Below the pieces are notes generated by a model that saw only the letters and a program-made list of their open reading frames with translations, was not told the origin of the DNA and searched no databases. Below, piece by piece: positions 37,585-47,976 of a stretch of DNA of 64,000 nucleotides (position 1 is the first letter of the stretch; each line of letters begins with the position of its first letter). The stretch covers positions 3,038,001 through 3,102,000 of the forward strand of contig NZ_CP102285.1 in assembly GCF_025151045.1 (NCBI RefSeq). The letters are read 5' to 3'. The DNA is from Parabacteroides johnsonii DSM 18315. GTDB taxonomy: Bacteria > Bacteroidota > Bacteroidia > Bacteroidales > Tannerellaceae. The translations under genes and the position numbers were made by a program.

Positions 37585-38019
37585 TTACGCATTTTGATTA
37601 GCCATATCATAATCACGTCTCACAACAAACTTTGTTGTTACCGGAAGCTTTTGTGCGGCCAAGCGCAAAGCTTCTTTAGCAATATCAAAAGGAACCCCTT
37701 CGATTTCGAAAATCAAACGACCTGGAGTAACAGGCGCAACAAACCCTTCGGGATTACCTTTACCTTTACCCATACGTACTTCAGCAGGCTTCTTTGTGAT
37801 TGGTTTATCCGGGAAAATACGAACCCAAACCTGACCCTGACGTTGCATATAACGAGTTACCGCGATACGAGCAGCTTCGATCTGACGACCGGTAATCCAT
37901 TTATTTTCTAACGCTTTTATACCAAACGAACCGAATGCCAGCTGGTTGCCACGCTGAGCTTCGCCCTTCATGCGACCTTTCTGCTGTCTTCTGAACTTGG
38001 TTTTCTTTGGTTGTAACAT
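37585..38019 (-). CDS. rplP: 50S ribosomal protein L16
   Basis: A 144-residue L16 ([19 protein letters not shown]) with the [29 protein letters not shown] and [16 protein letters not shown] motifs. It helps organise the A site of the 50S subunit. It is 20 bases after rpsC. Confidence 0.98.
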   Translation of the reverse strand: MLQPKKTKFRRQQKGRMKGEAQRGNQLAFGSFGIKALENKWITGRQIEAARIAVTRYMQRQGQVWVRIFPDKPITKKPAEVRMGKGKGNPEGFVAPVTPGRLIFEIEGVPFDIAKEALRLAAQKLPVTTKFVVRRDYDMANQNA

Positions 38020-38039
38020 CTCTTCTTAAATTCTAACGT

Positions 38040-38774
38040 TTAACGATTAGCTTTCTTTCTCTTGAAGTTCTTATCTCTGCTGCCGCCGGCATTCTCATTT
38101 CTGCGACCTGAATCTTTAGAAGCAGCGAATGAAGGTGCAAGATCTCTCTTACCATAAACTTCACCACGGCAAATCCAAACCTTAACGCCGATCAAACCAA
38201 CCTTCGTCAACGCTTCAGCCAAAGCATAATCAATATCTGCTCTGAATGTGTGTAACGGAGTTCTTCCTTCTTTATACATTTCTGAACGAGCCATTTCAGC
38301 ACCATTCAAACGACCAGAGACTTGCACTTTAATACCTTCGGCACCCATTCTCATGGTAGAGGCGATAGCCATCTTGATAGCACGACGGTAAGCAATTTTT
38401 CCTTCAAGCTGACGAGCAATATTGTTTGCAACGATAACTGCGTCCAATTCGGGTCTTTTTACCTCAAAGATGTTGATCTGAACTTCTTTGTCGGTAATTT
38501 TCTTCAACTCTTCTTTCAACTTATCAACTTCCTGACCACCTTTACCGATGATGATACCCGGACGTGATGTGCAAACTGTGATTGTAATCAACTTCAGCGT
38601 ACGTTCAATAACGACGCGAGATACACTAGCCTTAGCAAGACGAGCATTCAGATATTTACGGATTTTGCTATCTTCCAGCAAAGTGTCTCCGTATTTTTTG
38701 CCGCCATACCAATTGGAATCCCAACCACGGATGATTCCCAAACGATTACTAACCGGATTAACTTTTTGTCCCAT
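38040..38774 (-). CDS. rpsC: 30S ribosomal protein S3
   Basis: A 244-residue S3 with the KH type-2 domain ([22 protein letters not shown]) and the [24 protein letters not shown] motif, plus a basic C-terminal tail rich in Arg, Asn and Lys. It lines the mRNA entry tunnel. It starts 7 bases after rplV. Confidence 0.98.
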   Translation of the reverse strand: MGQKVNPVSNRLGIIRGWDSNWYGGKKYGDTLLEDSKIRKYLNARLAKASVSRVVIERTLKLITITVCTSRPGIIIGKGGQEVDKLKEELKKITDKEVQINIFEVKRPELDAVIVANNIARQLEGKIAYRRAIKMAIASTMRMGAEGIKVQVSGRLNGAEMARSEMYKEGRTPLHTFRADIDYALAEALTKVGLIGVKVWICRGEVYGKRDLAPSFAASKDSGRRNENAGGSRDKNFKRKKANR

Positions 38775-38781
38775 CTACAAA

Positions 38782-39192
38782 TTAATTTTGACTATCGTTT
38801 TTACTAAGTGTATCAACAAACAGAGTTACATGGTTCGAACGTTTACGAATTCTGTATCCTCTTCCCTGAGGAGCCGGACGCATTCTCTTCAATGTAGTAG
38901 CGCAATCTACGCTGATTGAAGATACGCACAACTCTCCAGCTTCTGCTTTACGTTCATTTTTCTGTTCCCAATTGGCAATAGCTGAACGAAGCAATTTTTC
39001 TACTCTTGCTGCAGCTTCCTTGTTAGAAAACTTCAAAACACCAAGTGCACGGAATACTTCCATTCCACGGATCATGTCTACAACGAGACGCATCTTGCGG
39101 GGAGAAGTCGGCACGTTCCGCAACTTTGCGAAGTACATGGTCTTCTGAGCTTCTTTTCTTGCTTCAGCTGATATTCTTTTTCTAGCACCCAT
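38782..39192 (-). CDS. rplV: 50S ribosomal protein L22
   Basis: A 136-residue L22 ([31 protein letters not shown]) with the [25 protein letters not shown] extended hairpin that lines the exit tunnel. It is 49 bases after rpsS. Confidence 0.98.
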   Translation of the reverse strand: MGARKRISAEARKEAQKTMYFAKLRNVPTSPRKMRLVVDMIRGMEVFRALGVLKFSNKEAAARVEKLLRSAIANWEQKNERKAEAGELCVSSISVDCATTLKRMRPAPQGRGYRIRKRSNHVTLFVDTLSKNDSQN

Positions 39193-39241
39193 TTTATTGA
39201 TTCTTTTTATTTTCAGATTCCTGAATTCCTGTTACTACCGA

Positions 39242-39511
39242 TTATTTTTTCTTGTTACCGGCGTGACCACGGAACGTACGAGTAGGAGAAAACTCTCCCA
39301 GTTTATGACCTACCATGTTCTCGGTTACAAAAACAGGAATAAATTTATTTCCATTGTGAACTGCAATAGTATGGCCTACAAAGTCAGGCGAAATCATTGA
39401 AGCTCTTGCCCATGTCTTAACGACCGCCTTCTTTCCTGACTCATTCATAGCCAAGACTTTCTTTTCAAGCTTTACATTAATATACGGGCCTTTTTTTAGC
39501 GAACGACTCAT
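39242..39511 (-). CDS. rpsS: 30S ribosomal protein S19
   Basis: An 89-residue S19 ([19 protein letters not shown]) with the [30 protein letters not shown] block. It is part of the 30S head with S13. It is 20 bases after rplB. Confidence 0.98.
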   Translation of the reverse strand: MSRSLKKGPYINVKLEKKVLAMNESGKKAVVKTWARASMISPDFVGHTIAVHNGNKFIPVFVTENMVGHKLGEFSPTRTFRGHAGNKKK

Positions 39512-39531
39512 AGTTTACTTAATTAATCAGA

Positions 39532-40356
39532 TTATTTCTTTCTTCTTTCAATAATATATTTTGAAGAATGCTTCTTCGGAGCTCTTGTCTTCAAGCCCTT
39601 AGCATATAAGCCATTGCGAGATCTAGGATGACCTCCGGAAGCACGACCTTCACCACCACCCATCGGGTGATCAACCGGGTTCATTACAACACCACGGTTG
39701 TGAGGACGACGACCTAACCATCTAGAACGACCGGCTTTACCTGATTTTTCAAGACCATGGTCTGAATTACCTACACTACCAATTGTAGCCTTACAAGCAG
39801 CAAGAATCTTTCTGGTTTCGCCAGAAGGCATCTTAATAATTGCATAAGCACCTTCTTTCGAAGTCAACTGAGCAAAAGCACCGGCAGAACGTACTAACTT
39901 AGCACCCTGTCCCGGACGAAGCTCAATGTTGTGAATAATAGTACCAACGGGAATATTTGCCATAGGCAAAGTATTACCTACCTCAGGAGCGGCTTCGCTA
40001 CCTGAAACCACTGTCTGGCCAACTTCCAATCCGTTCGGAGCGATGATATAGCTCTTTGCTCCGTCTGCGTAATACAACAGTGCGATACGAGATGTACGGT
40101 TAGGATCATACTCGATAGACTTAACTGTTGCAGGAATGCCATCTTTGTTTCTCTTGAAATCGATAAATCTGTACTTCTGTTTGTGACCGCCACCAAGATA
40201 ACGCATTGTCATCTTACCAGTGTTATTACGACCACCTGTACTCTTCTTACCTACTACAAGAGACTTTTCTGGTGTACTTGCAGTGATTTTATCAAATGCA
40301 CCAATAACTTTGTGTCTCTGCCCCGGTGTTGTGGGCTTTAATTTACGTATTCCCAT
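39532..40356 (-). CDS. rplB: 50S ribosomal protein L2
   Basis: A 274-residue L2, the usual length, with the OB/SH3-like domains and the conserved [19 protein letters not shown] loop whose histidine lies near the peptidyl-transferase centre. It is 8 bases after rplW. Confidence 0.98.
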   Translation of the reverse strand: MGIRKLKPTTPGQRHKVIGAFDKITASTPEKSLVVGKKSTGGRNNTGKMTMRYLGGGHKQKYRFIDFKRNKDGIPATVKSIEYDPNRTSRIALLYYADGAKSYIIAPNGLEVGQTVVSGSEAAPEVGNTLPMANIPVGTIIHNIELRPGQGAKLVRSAGAFAQLTSKEGAYAIIKMPSGETRKILAACKATIGSVGNSDHGLEKSGKAGRSRWLGRRPHNRGVVMNPVDHPMGGGEGRASGGHPRSRNGLYAKGLKTRAPKKHSSKYIIERRKK

Positions 40357-40364
40357 TTCTTTTT

Positions 40365-40658
40365 TTAGATATTACTAAAGAAATCAATTGTTTCTCCTTC
40401 TTTCAACGTTACGATAGCCTTCTTAAAAGCTGATTGTTTGCCATTGATAATACCAGATTTGGTATAACGACTTTTCTTCTTTCCAGAGTAGTTGATGGTG
40501 TTAACATCAACTACTGTAACATTATACATGTCCTCAATGGCTTTTTTAATCTCTAACTTGTTGGCATCAGGAGAAACACGAAAACCATAGCGATTATCCA
40601 TTTTTTCTGTAATCGCTGTTTGCTTCTCAGTTACTATAGGTTTAATAATAATTCCCAT
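40365..40658 (-). CDS. rplW: 50S ribosomal protein L23
   Basis: A 97-residue L23 ([26 protein letters not shown]) with the [22 protein letters not shown] core. It provides the docking site for trigger factor and SRP at the tunnel exit. It is 11 bases after rplD. Confidence 0.97.
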   Translation of the reverse strand: MGIIIKPIVTEKQTAITEKMDNRYGFRVSPDANKLEIKKAIEDMYNVTVVDVNTINYSGKKKSRYTKSGIINGKQSAFKKAIVTLKEGETIDFFSNI

Positions 40659-40669
40659 TTTTCTACTCC

Positions 40670-41299
40670 TTATGCGTTAAACAGTTTTTCAATAACAGCG
40701 ACAGAACTTTCAGTCAATACCAAATTCGCAGCGTTCAACACTGTATATGTATTTAGTTCAGAAGCTGTTATAACATTTGCCTTCTCTAAATTTCTGGCCG
40801 ACAAATATACGAAATTATTTTTCTCTGATAAAACCAAAAGTAACTTTCCGTCAGCCACTTTTAGATTCTTAGCAATTGTTACGAATTCTTTAGTCTTAGG
40901 AGCTTCCAAAGTGAAATCTTCTACTACTACGATTGCGTTATTCTTTGCTTTATAAGTCAAGGCAGACTTACGAGCCAAGCCTTTTACTTTCTTGTTCAAT
41001 TTGAACTCATAATCTCTCGGTTTCGGACCGAATACACGGCCACCACCTACCAATACCGGAGAGTTGATATCGCCACGACGAGCTCCACCACCACCCTTCT
41101 GGCGGATCAATTTACGAGTACTACCAGAAACTTCACTTCTTTCCTTTGATTTGTGAGTTCCCTGACGCTGATTAGCCAAATACTGTTTTACATCCAAGTA
41201 AATAGCATGATCATTGGGTTCAATGCCAAAGATAGCATCGTTCAATGTTACCTTTCTTCCGGTATCTTCACCTTTAATATTTAATACGCTCAGTTCCAT
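40670..41299 (-). CDS. rplD: 50S ribosomal protein L4
   Basis: A 209-residue L4 with the [25 protein letters not shown] tunnel loop and [19 protein letters not shown] motif. In E. coli L4 represses the S10 operon. Its start overlaps the rplC stop by one base (TAATG). Confidence 0.98.
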   Translation of the reverse strand: MELSVLNIKGEDTGRKVTLNDAIFGIEPNDHAIYLDVKQYLANQRQGTHKSKERSEVSGSTRKLIRQKGGGGARRGDINSPVLVGGGRVFGPKPRDYEFKLNKKVKGLARKSALTYKAKNNAIVVVEDFTLEAPKTKEFVTIAKNLKVADGKLLLVLSEKNNFVYLSARNLEKANVITASELNTYTVLNAANLVLTESSVAVIEKLFNA

Positions 41300-41916
41300 T
41301 ACTTTTCAATTAATAAGATTGAACCTTTTGCTCCTGGAACAGATCCTTTAACCAATAAAAGATTGTGTTCCGGCATCACCTTGATCACTTGCAGGTTCTG
41401 AACAGTTACACGTTCATTACCCATTTGGCCGGCCATACGCATACCTTTGAATACCTTTGCAGGGTAAGAACAGGCACCGATACCACCGGGAGCACGCAAA
41501 CGGTTATGCTGACCATGAGTAGTCTGACCTACACCACCGAAACCATGACGCTTTACTACACCCTGAAAACCTTTACCTTTTGATGTACCTACTACATCAA
41601 CGAAACCTGCATCTTCCAAATAATCTACAGTGATTACATCACCGAGCTTATATTCGGTTTCAAAATTCTTGAACTCGGCCAAGTATCTCTTGGGAGTTAC
41701 ACCTGCCTTTTTGAAGTGACCCATTTCCGGCTGTGTCGTGTGTTTCTCTTTTTTCTCTTCGAAACCTAACTGTACAGCTTCATAGCCATCTTTTTCCAAG
41801 GTCTTAATCTGTGTAACTACACAAGGACCCACTTCGATAACAGTGCATGGAAGATTTTTTCCCTCGGCACTGAAAACGGATGTCATTCCGATTTTTTTTC
41901 CTAATAATCCTGGCAT
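41299..41916 (-). CDS. rplC: 50S ribosomal protein L3
   Basis: A 205-residue L3 ([22 protein letters not shown]) with the [23 protein letters not shown] loop near the peptidyl-transferase centre. One of the first proteins in 50S assembly. It is 21 bases after rpsJ. Confidence 0.98.
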   Translation of the reverse strand: MPGLLGKKIGMTSVFSAEGKNLPCTVIEVGPCVVTQIKTLEKDGYEAVQLGFEEKKEKHTTQPEMGHFKKAGVTPKRYLAEFKNFETEYKLGDVITVDYLEDAGFVDVVGTSKGKGFQGVVKRHGFGGVGQTTHGQHNRLRAPGGIGACSYPAKVFKGMRMAGQMGNERVTVQNLQVIKVMPEHNLLLVKGSVPGAKGSILLIEK

Positions 41917-41937
41917 TTCACTAATTTGTTAATAAAC

Positions 41938-42243
41938 TTACACTTTAATTTCTACTTCAACACCACTGGGTAATTCCAGCTTCATCAATGCGTCAACTGT
42001 TTTTGCAGTCGAGCTGTAGATGTCGATTAATCTCTTGTAAGAAGAGAGTTCGAACTGCTCACGAGACTTTTTGTTAACGAAAGTCGAGCGGTTCACAGTA
42101 AAGATACGCTTATGCGTAGGCAGAGGTATCGGGCCGCTAACAACTGCACCGGTAGCCTTTACCGTCTTCACGATCTTCTCGGCAGACTTGTCTACCAGAG
42201 AATAATCGTAAGACTTTAATTTAATTCTGATCTTTTGGCTCAT
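41938..42243 (-). CDS. rpsJ: 30S ribosomal protein S10
   Basis: A 101-residue S10 ([25 protein letters not shown]) with the [29 protein letters not shown] hairpin. It acts in the 30S head and, with NusB, in antitermination. It directly follows fusA, whereas many bacteria have tuf in between. Confidence 0.98.
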   Translation of the reverse strand: MSQKIRIKLKSYDYSLVDKSAEKIVKTVKATGAVVSGPIPLPTHKRIFTVNRSTFVNKKSREQFELSSYKRLIDIYSSTAKTVDALMKLELPSGVEVEIKV

Positions 42244-42264
42244 ATTTATATATATGTTTCTAAA

Positions 42265-44388
42265 TTATTTGATCAAATCAGCACGACCCTGTACTTCCGT
42301 CAATACCTGCTTAGCGATAGAAGAAGATACCTGAGCATAGTGTGAGAACTGCATCGAAGAAGTTGCACGACCTGAAGTGATAGTACGCAAAGCTGTTACA
42401 TAACCGAATGTTTCAGCCAGAGGAACTTTAGCTTTTACGATACGAGCACCCGTACGACTTGTTTCCATACCTTCAACTTGTCCACGACGTTTGTTCAAAT
42501 CGCCGATTACATCACCCATGCTTTCTTCCGGAGTAACAACTTCCATCTGCATGATCGGTTCCATCAAAGCAGGACCTGCCTTTTCGGAAGCGCTCTTGAA
42601 TGCCTGAATTGCACAAATTTCGAAAGACAACTGGTCAGAGTCAACCGGGTGGAATGAACCATCGATCAATGTTACCTTCAATTTATCCAACGGATAGCCG
42701 GCAAGGATACCGTTCTTCATTGCTTTTTCGAAACCTTTCTGAACAGAAGGGATAAATTCCTTCGGAATGTTACCACCCTTCACTTCATCGATGAACTGCA
42801 GAGTACCTTCGAAGCTTTCATCTGCCGGTTCGATACGAACGATGATATCAGCAAACTTACCACGACCACCAGACTGTTTCTTGTAAACTTCACGAAGTTC
42901 AACCGATTTAGTGATAGCTTCCTTGTAAGTAACCTGAGGTTTACCCTGATTACATTCAACCTTGAATTCACGACGCAGACGGTCAACGATGATATCCAAG
43001 TGAAGCTCACCCATACCGCTAATTACAGTCTGACCTGTTTCTTCGTTAGTCTGTACACGGAACGTCGGGTCTTCTTCTGCCAGCTTAGCCAATCCCATAC
43101 CCAGCTTATCCAGGTCTTTCTGAGTCTTAGGCTCTACTGCAATACCGATAACAGGATCGGGGAAATCCATTGATTCCAATGTGATCGGATTATTTTCGTC
43201 ACACAACGTATCACCAGTACGGATATCCTTGAAACCAACACCAGCACCAATATCACCACAACCGATAGCTTCCATCGGATTCTGCTTGTTTGAGTGCATC
43301 TGGAACAGACGAGAGATACGTTCTTTCTTACCAGAGCGTGTGTTGTAAACATAAGAACCTGCCGTTAAAGAACCAGCATATACACGGAAGAAGCACAGAC
43401 GGCCTACATACGGGTCTGTTGCGATCTTAAACGCTAAAGCTGTCAACGGTTCTTCAAACAACGGTTTACGGATAACAACCTTTTCGGGATCGCTAGGATC
43501 TGTACCTTCGATAGCCGGGGTATCTTCAGGAGAAGGCAAGAATGCACAAACTGCATCCAGCAATGTCTGAACACCTTTGTTCTTGAAAGAAGAACCACAA
43601 GTCATCGGGTTGATCTGCATTGCCAAAGTACCCTTACGAATAGCAGCGTTGATTTCCTCTTCTGTGATAGTAGAAGGATCATCGAAGTATTTTTCCATGA
43701 TAGCATCATCGCATTCAGCCAGAGCTTCAAGCATCTTATCACGCCATTCTTCAGCTTCTGCCTGCAATTCAGCTGGAATTTCTTCTACGCTATATTCAGC
43801 ACCCATTGATTCGTCGTGCCAGAAAATAGCTTTCATCTTAATCAGGTCTACCACACCTTTGAAAGTTTCTTCAGCACCGATAGGGATCTGAATAGGACAA
43901 GGATGAGCACCCAGAATTTCCTTCATCTGGCGAATAACTTCATAGTAGTTTGCACCTGAACGGTCCATCTTATTCACATAACCGATACGAGGTACATTAT
44001 ATTTATCAGCCTGACGCCATACAGTTTCAGACTGCGGTTCCACACCACCTACAGCACAGAAAGTAGCAACAGCACCGTCCAGTACGCGAAGAGAACGCTC
44101 AACTTCCACTGTAAAGTCCACGTGTCCCGGAGTATCAATCAAGTTGATCTTATATTTGTTACCCAAATAGTTCCAGAAAGTAGTCGTTGCAGCAGATGTA
44201 ATTGTAATACCGCGTTCCTGCTCCTGGGCCATCCAGTCCATCGTAGCAGTACCATCATGCGTTTCACCGATCTTATGGGTCAGACCTGTGTAAAACAAGA
44301 TACGTTCAGAAGTAGTTGTTTTACCAGCATCGATGTGAGCCATGATACCGATGTTTCTTGTAAACATTAATTGTTTATCGTTTGCCAT
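42265..44388 (-). CDS. fusA: Translation elongation factor G
   Basis: A 707-residue GTPase that drives ribosomal translocation. The G1 motif [12 protein letters not shown] (near residues 17-28), the switch I region [15 protein letters not shown]3 DTPGHVDF, G4 NKMDRSG, and domains II-V including the [14 protein letters not shown] segment are complete. It starts 21 bases after rpsG and is the longest gene of the superoperon. Confidence 0.98.
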   Translation of the reverse strand: MANDKQLMFTRNIGIMAHIDAGKTTTSERILFYTGLTHKIGETHDGTATMDWMAQEQERGITITSAATTTFWNYLGNKYKINLIDTPGHVDFTVEVERSLRVLDGAVATFCAVGGVEPQSETVWRQADKYNVPRIGYVNKMDRSGANYYEVIRQMKEILGAHPCPIQIPIGAEETFKGVVDLIKMKAIFWHDESMGAEYSVEEIPAELQAEAEEWRDKMLEALAECDDAIMEKYFDDPSTITEEEINAAIRKGTLAMQINPMTCGSSFKNKGVQTLLDAVCAFLPSPEDTPAIEGTDPSDPEKVVIRKPLFEEPLTALAFKIATDPYVGRLCFFRVYAGSLTAGSYVYNTRSGKKERISRLFQMHSNKQNPMEAIGCGDIGAGVGFKDIRTGDTLCDENNPITLESMDFPDPVIGIAVEPKTQKDLDKLGMGLAKLAEEDPTFRVQTNEETGQTVISGMGELHLDIIVDRLRREFKVECNQGKPQVTYKEAITKSVELREVYKKQSGGRGKFADIIVRIEPADESFEGTLQFIDEVKGGNIPKEFIPSVQKGFEKAMKNGILAGYPLDKLKVTLIDGSFHPVDSDQLSFEICAIQAFKSASEKAGPALMEPIMQMEVVTPEESMGDVIGDLNKRRGQVEGMETSRTGARIVKAKVPLAETFGYVTALRTITSGRATSSMQFSHYAQVSSSIAKQVLTEVQGRADLIK

Positions 44389-44409
44389 ATTCTTTCTTAG
44401 CCTTTATGA

Positions 44410-44886
44410 TTAAAATCTGAAGTGAGCGAATGCACGGTTAGCTTCGGCCATACGGTGCATATCTTCTTTTCTTTTGAATGCTCCGCCCTGGTTGTTGAAA
44501 GCATCTACAATCTCTGCAGACAACTTGTCAGCCATAGTCTTACCACCTCTCTTACGTGAGAAGATGATCAGGTTCTTCATTGAAATTGATTCTTTACGAT
44601 CGGGGCGAATTTCAGTAGGTACTTGGAAAGTAGCACCACCAACACGGCGGGATTTCACTTCGACTTGAGGAGTAATATTGTCGAGTGCAGCTTTCCAAAT
44701 TTCGAGAGCGGACTTTTCTTCGTTAGGCAATTTGGCCTTAACTGTTTCCAAAGCGGAATAGAAAATTTCGAAGGCAGTATTTTTCTTGCCATCATACATC
44801 AAATGGTTAACGAATCTCGTAACCTTAACATCACCGAAAACAGGATCCGGGAGGATCTGTCTTTTCTTTGGTTTTGCTTTTCTCAT
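44410..44886 (-). CDS. rpsG: 30S ribosomal protein S7
   Basis: A 158-residue S7 ([30 protein letters not shown]) with the [22 protein letters not shown] hairpin. It starts assembly of the 30S head and binds near the E site. The 157-base gap from rpsL is the longest inside the superoperon and shows no recognisable promoter. Confidence 0.98.
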   Translation of the reverse strand: MRKAKPKKRQILPDPVFGDVKVTRFVNHLMYDGKKNTAFEIFYSALETVKAKLPNEEKSALEIWKAALDNITPQVEVKSRRVGGATFQVPTEIRPDRKESISMKNLIIFSRKRGGKTMADKLSAEIVDAFNNQGGAFKRKEDMHRMAEANRAFAHFRF

Positions 44887-45043
44887 TTTGTTTTCAAAAA
44901 ATTTCGTTCTTGTTTCTTGGTTGCCTTTAATACGTCTTCAACGGTTCCGCTGAACCATTTACTCAACCTTATAGCCTATCCAAATAACTCAAACCAGCTT
45001 TAATACTTAAATTTAAATTCTCAGTTTGAAGGGATGTAACTAA

Positions 45044-45454
45044 TTACTTCTTCTTTCCTTTAGCTGCAGCTGCTGCCTGACCCGGTTTCGGACGTTTAGC
45101 ACCGTATTTGGAACGTCTCTGAGTACGTCCGTTTACACCAGCTGTATCCAAGGTTCCACGTACAATGTGATAACGTACACCAGGAAGATCCTTAACACGA
45201 CCACCGCGAACCAATACGATTGAGTGCTCCTGCAGGTTGTGTCCTTCTCCCGGAATGTAAGAGTTTACTTCTTTTCCATTTGTCAAACGAACTCTCGCTA
45301 CTTTACGCATTGCAGAGTTAGGCTTCTTCGGAGTTGTAGTGTAAACACGCACGCAAACACCACGTCTCTGCGGACATGAATCCAATGCGGGTGATTTACC
45401 CTTTTCCACCAAAGTTTCCCTTCCTTTTCTAACTAATTGCTGAATTGTAGGCAT
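45044..45454 (-). CDS. rpsL: 30S ribosomal protein S12
   Basis: A 136-residue S12, first gene of the superoperon. The decoding-centre segments [16 protein letters not shown] and [15 protein letters not shown] are intact, and the C-terminus carries an extra Ala/Lys-rich tail ([12 protein letters not shown]). It is read from two tandem promoters 66 and 139 bases upstream. Confidence 0.98.
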   Translation of the reverse strand: MPTIQQLVRKGRETLVEKGKSPALDSCPQRRGVCVRVYTTTPKKPNSAMRKVARVRLTNGKEVNSYIPGEGHNLQEHSIVLVRGGRVKDLPGVRYHIVRGTLDTAGVNGRTQRRSKYGAKRPKPGQAAAAAKGKKK

Positions 45455-45519
45455 TTCTTTTCTTTTTTAAACTTTGAATGTGTTATTATTATAATTATCT
45501 ATTTCTTCATTTTGAGCTG

Positions 45520-45550
45520 CAAAGGTACACATTATTTTCGGACTATCAAT
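45520..45550 (-). promoter_or_regulatory. Proximal promoter of the ribosomal superoperon
   Basis: On the minus strand: ATTG at 45550-45547, a 19-base spacer, and TACCTTTG at 45527-45520. The -7 box lies in the 14-base sequence GCTGCAAAGGTACA (45516-45529, plus strand), repeated exactly at the distal promoter. Confidence 0.65.
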
Positions 45551-45592
45551 AAGTTGCGCCTTCTTTTTCGCACACTTCACGCTAAAACGCTG

Positions 45593-45623
45593 CAAAGGTA
45601 CATATTTGTTCCCGTTCCACAAG
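45593..45623 (-). promoter_or_regulatory. Distal promoter of the ribosomal superoperon
   Basis: On the minus strand: CTTG at 45623-45620, a 19-base spacer, and TACCTTTG at 45600-45593. It repeats the proximal promoter at a distance of 73 bases, including the 14-base GCTGCAAAGGTACA (45589-45602). Confidence 0.65.
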
Positions 45624-45694
45624 ATGTCGCTTTTATCCTTTTACAAATAATTAACAATTATTTTTTCAACCAGACGAAGAGGCCGAAACGGTCC

Positions 45695-45775
45695 ATGCCT
45701 ATCGAAGCACAATTCCATGCCCATCGGAGCAGAAACGGATGCTTGTCGGAGCAGAGATGGATGCCAGTCGGCACG
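45695..45775. repeat. Four-unit tandem repeat of 22 bases beside the mutL stop
   Basis: Units starting at 45695, 45717, 45739 and 45761 share the pattern ATGCCnnTCGGAGCA, with the second and third units closest and the last one cut off by the mutL stop codon. The 22-base period is not a multiple of three, so the array is not coding. It lies between mutL and the superoperon promoters. Confidence 0.6.
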
Positions 45776-47641
45776 TCACCTGAAACGTTTATCCAATTCC
45801 TCGTCCGTCAGCTTCGATACGATAGTCTTTCCGTCGGGAGTCAGGTTCGACTCCTGGCAGGAGAAAAGAGAAGCGAGCAAGTCATCCATCTCTTCACCCG
45901 AGAGGATCTTTCCCGGACGAATAGCAGCCGCTTTAGCCAGAGAAAGCGCCAGCGAGTCACAGATTTCCTCATGTACTTCGCAACCGGTCTCGATCGCACG
46001 ATCCACCATATTCCGGATCAAAGACACCGGATCAAGATTCTCCACACCGGCAGGAAGCCCATTGATCGCATAGCTGTTATTCCCCAGGTTCGTCAGGTCA
46101 AAACCGATAAACCGCATATCTTCAAGCAAAGCTGGCAAAACAGCTGCTTCGCCAGCGGTAAATTCGACAATCTCAGGGAAAAGGACTTGCTGAGAAGCGC
46201 CTCGCTGCTGCCTGATATTCGCAATGTACTGGTCGAACAGGATACGGACATGGGCACGGTGTTGGTCGATCAAAGCCAAGCCTGACTTCAAAGAGGTTAT
46301 GATATATTTTCCTTTATATTGATAGCAGGGATTGGAGACATCGTTGAACAAACTGCCCGAAGTATCCTGGACAACTACTTCGTCAGCCTCGATAGCAGGC
46401 TCGGAAATATCCGGAACCAAGAAAGATTCGATTAATTCCGAATCCTGCCGTATGGCGGTCCGGTCTTCTTCGAAATCATTATAAAGCTTAGACCAGTCGA
46501 ATTCCGGTTTCTTATAGGAAGAAGTTTCAAAAGGATTATATCCGGAATCCACTTGTACGCGGGGAGCTTTATAAGGAATTGCTTCCTTCACCGGATTATA
46601 CACCGGGATATCGATAGCGTCCTCCACATCGAAATCGATAGTCGGGATCGCACTGGACTTAGCCAGTGCTTCACGAGTCGCAGCCATCAGGATTTGCCAG
46701 ATCGGCTGTTCGTTTTCAAACTTGATCTCCGTCTTGGTCGGATGGATATTGACATCTATCGTTGCCGGGTCAAGCGTGAAGTAGATAAAATAGTTTGGTT
46801 GCTCACCTGCCGGAATCAGTTGCTCATAAGCCTGCATGACCGCTTTGTGAAAATACGGATGCTTCATGAAACGTCCGTTTACAAAGAAATACTGTAAAGC
46901 CCCTCTCTTCTTTGCCGAATCGGGCCGTCCCACAAAGCCGGAAATCGTCACCAGCGAACTTTGCGCATCCACAGAAAGAAGTTTCTGGTTCAGCGTTTTC
47001 CCATATACATTCACAATACGTTGCCTCAAGCCAGACTCAGGCAGATTGAATATCTCCGTATCGTTATGATAAAGAGACAAAGCGACCTGAGAGTTGACCA
47101 AGGCAATCCGCTCAAACTCATTGATGATATTCCGGAACTCCGTCTCATTCGACTTCAGGAACTTCCGACGTGCCGGAACATTGAAGAAGAGGTTCTTGAC
47201 TGAGAAAATACTTCCCTCGGTACAAGCATCCGGTTCGACACTTTCCAATTCTGAACCCGAAAATACAAGATGAGTCCCCAGTTCGGCACCTTTCAGGCGG
47301 GTACGAAGTTCTACCTGCGAAACCGCCACTATCGAAGCCAGCGCCTCACCACGAAATCCCATCGTATGAAGAGAAAAAAGATCGTCAGCAGTAGAAATTT
47401 TCGAAGTTGCATGCCGTTCGAAAGCCATACGGGCATCCGTCTCGGACATACCCTTCCCGTCATCGATCACCTGGACCAATGTACGACCGGCATCCTTTAT
47501 ATTCACCTGAATATGTCCGGCACCGGCATCCACCGCGTTTTCCACCAACTCCTTTACGACAGAAGCGGGACGCTGGATCACCTCGCCCGCCGCTATCTGA
47601 TTGGCGATACTGTCAGGAAGTAAATGAATTATATCGCTCAT
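45776..47641 (-). CDS. mutL: DNA mismatch repair protein MutL
   Basis: A 621-residue MutL. The GHKL ATPase motifs are intact: ENAVDAGA (residue ~33), DDGKGM, HATSKI and MGFRGEAL. The C-terminal dimerisation domain holds LIDQHRAHVRILFDQY where endonuclease-type MutL has DQHA(x)2E(x)4E; the first glutamate is Val and the last Asp, so nicking activity by this motif is uncertain. MutL couples MutS mismatch recognition to repair. Its ATG overlaps the stop of the preceding small membrane-protein gene (ATGA). Confidence 0.96.
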   Translation of the reverse strand: MSDIIHLLPDSIANQIAAGEVIQRPASVVKELVENAVDAGAGHIQVNIKDAGRTLVQVIDDGKGMSETDARMAFERHATSKISTADDLFSLHTMGFRGEALASIVAVSQVELRTRLKGAELGTHLVFSGSELESVEPDACTEGSIFSVKNLFFNVPARRKFLKSNETEFRNIINEFERIALVNSQVALSLYHNDTEIFNLPESGLRQRIVNVYGKTLNQKLLSVDAQSSLVTISGFVGRPDSAKKRGALQYFFVNGRFMKHPYFHKAVMQAYEQLIPAGEQPNYFIYFTLDPATIDVNIHPTKTEIKFENEQPIWQILMAATREALAKSSAIPTIDFDVEDAIDIPVYNPVKEAIPYKAPRVQVDSGYNPFETSSYKKPEFDWSKLYNDFEEDRTAIRQDSELIESFLVPDISEPAIEADEVVVQDTSGSLFNDVSNPCYQYKGKYIITSLKSGLALIDQHRAHVRILFDQYIANIRQQRGASQQVLFPEIVEFTAGEAAVLPALLEDMRFIGFDLTNLGNNSYAINGLPAGVENLDPVSLIRNMVDRAIETGCEVHEEICDSLALSLAKAAAIRPGKILSGEEMDDLLASLFSCQESNLTPDGKTIVSKLTDEELDKRFR

Positions 47642-47949
47642 TGCATAAACAAAAACCAGAACAAGGCAGCCAATACTGCGGCCGCAACCAACAGTCTCAC
47701 ATTTTTATAAGTACGACTCCTGCGGTCATCACCTCTATCGCGACTTTTCTTCAAATGCGAAGTACCTTCTATAAAGCTACCTTTGATCTCAGCCTTATAA
47801 TCTTCTGCACTTAACTGGTCGTCCATGCCAATCTCACGTTTCACCTTACGGATGCGATCTTCCATAGCCTCCTTGTGAGGGTCCCAATAAATCGGTTTAT
47901 GAGTATACTGGCGAGGCTTCCGCACATTATAAAATGAGAATAATGCCAT
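47638..47949 (-). CDS. Small C-terminally anchored membrane protein
   Basis: A 103-residue protein with a charged, soluble body (VRKPRQYTHKPIYWDPHKEAMEDRIRKVKREIG) and a single membrane helix at the extreme C-terminus (LLVAAAVLAALFWFLFM). I recognise the WDPHKEAMEDRI stretch as conserved in Bacteroidetes proteins between OstA-like and mutL genes, but no function is known. It is 27 bases after the OstA-like gene and overlaps mutL by 4 bases. Confidence 0.8.
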   Translation of the reverse strand: MALFSFYNVRKPRQYTHKPIYWDPHKEAMEDRIRKVKREIGMDDQLSAEDYKAEIKGSFIEGTSHLKKSRDRGDDRRSRTYKNVRLLVAAAVLAALFWFLFMQ

Positions 47950-47976
47950 AGTCTTTTATTATTTGAAAATTCTTTG

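Noticed and set aside
44887-45043. tRNA or tuf remnant in the rpsL-rpsG gap
   Set aside because: No cloverleaf or EF-Tu sequence can be recognised in the 157 bases.
45695-45775. Possible small CRISPR array
   Set aside because: The 22-base units follow each other directly without unique spacers and no cas gene is near; it is a tandem repeat.
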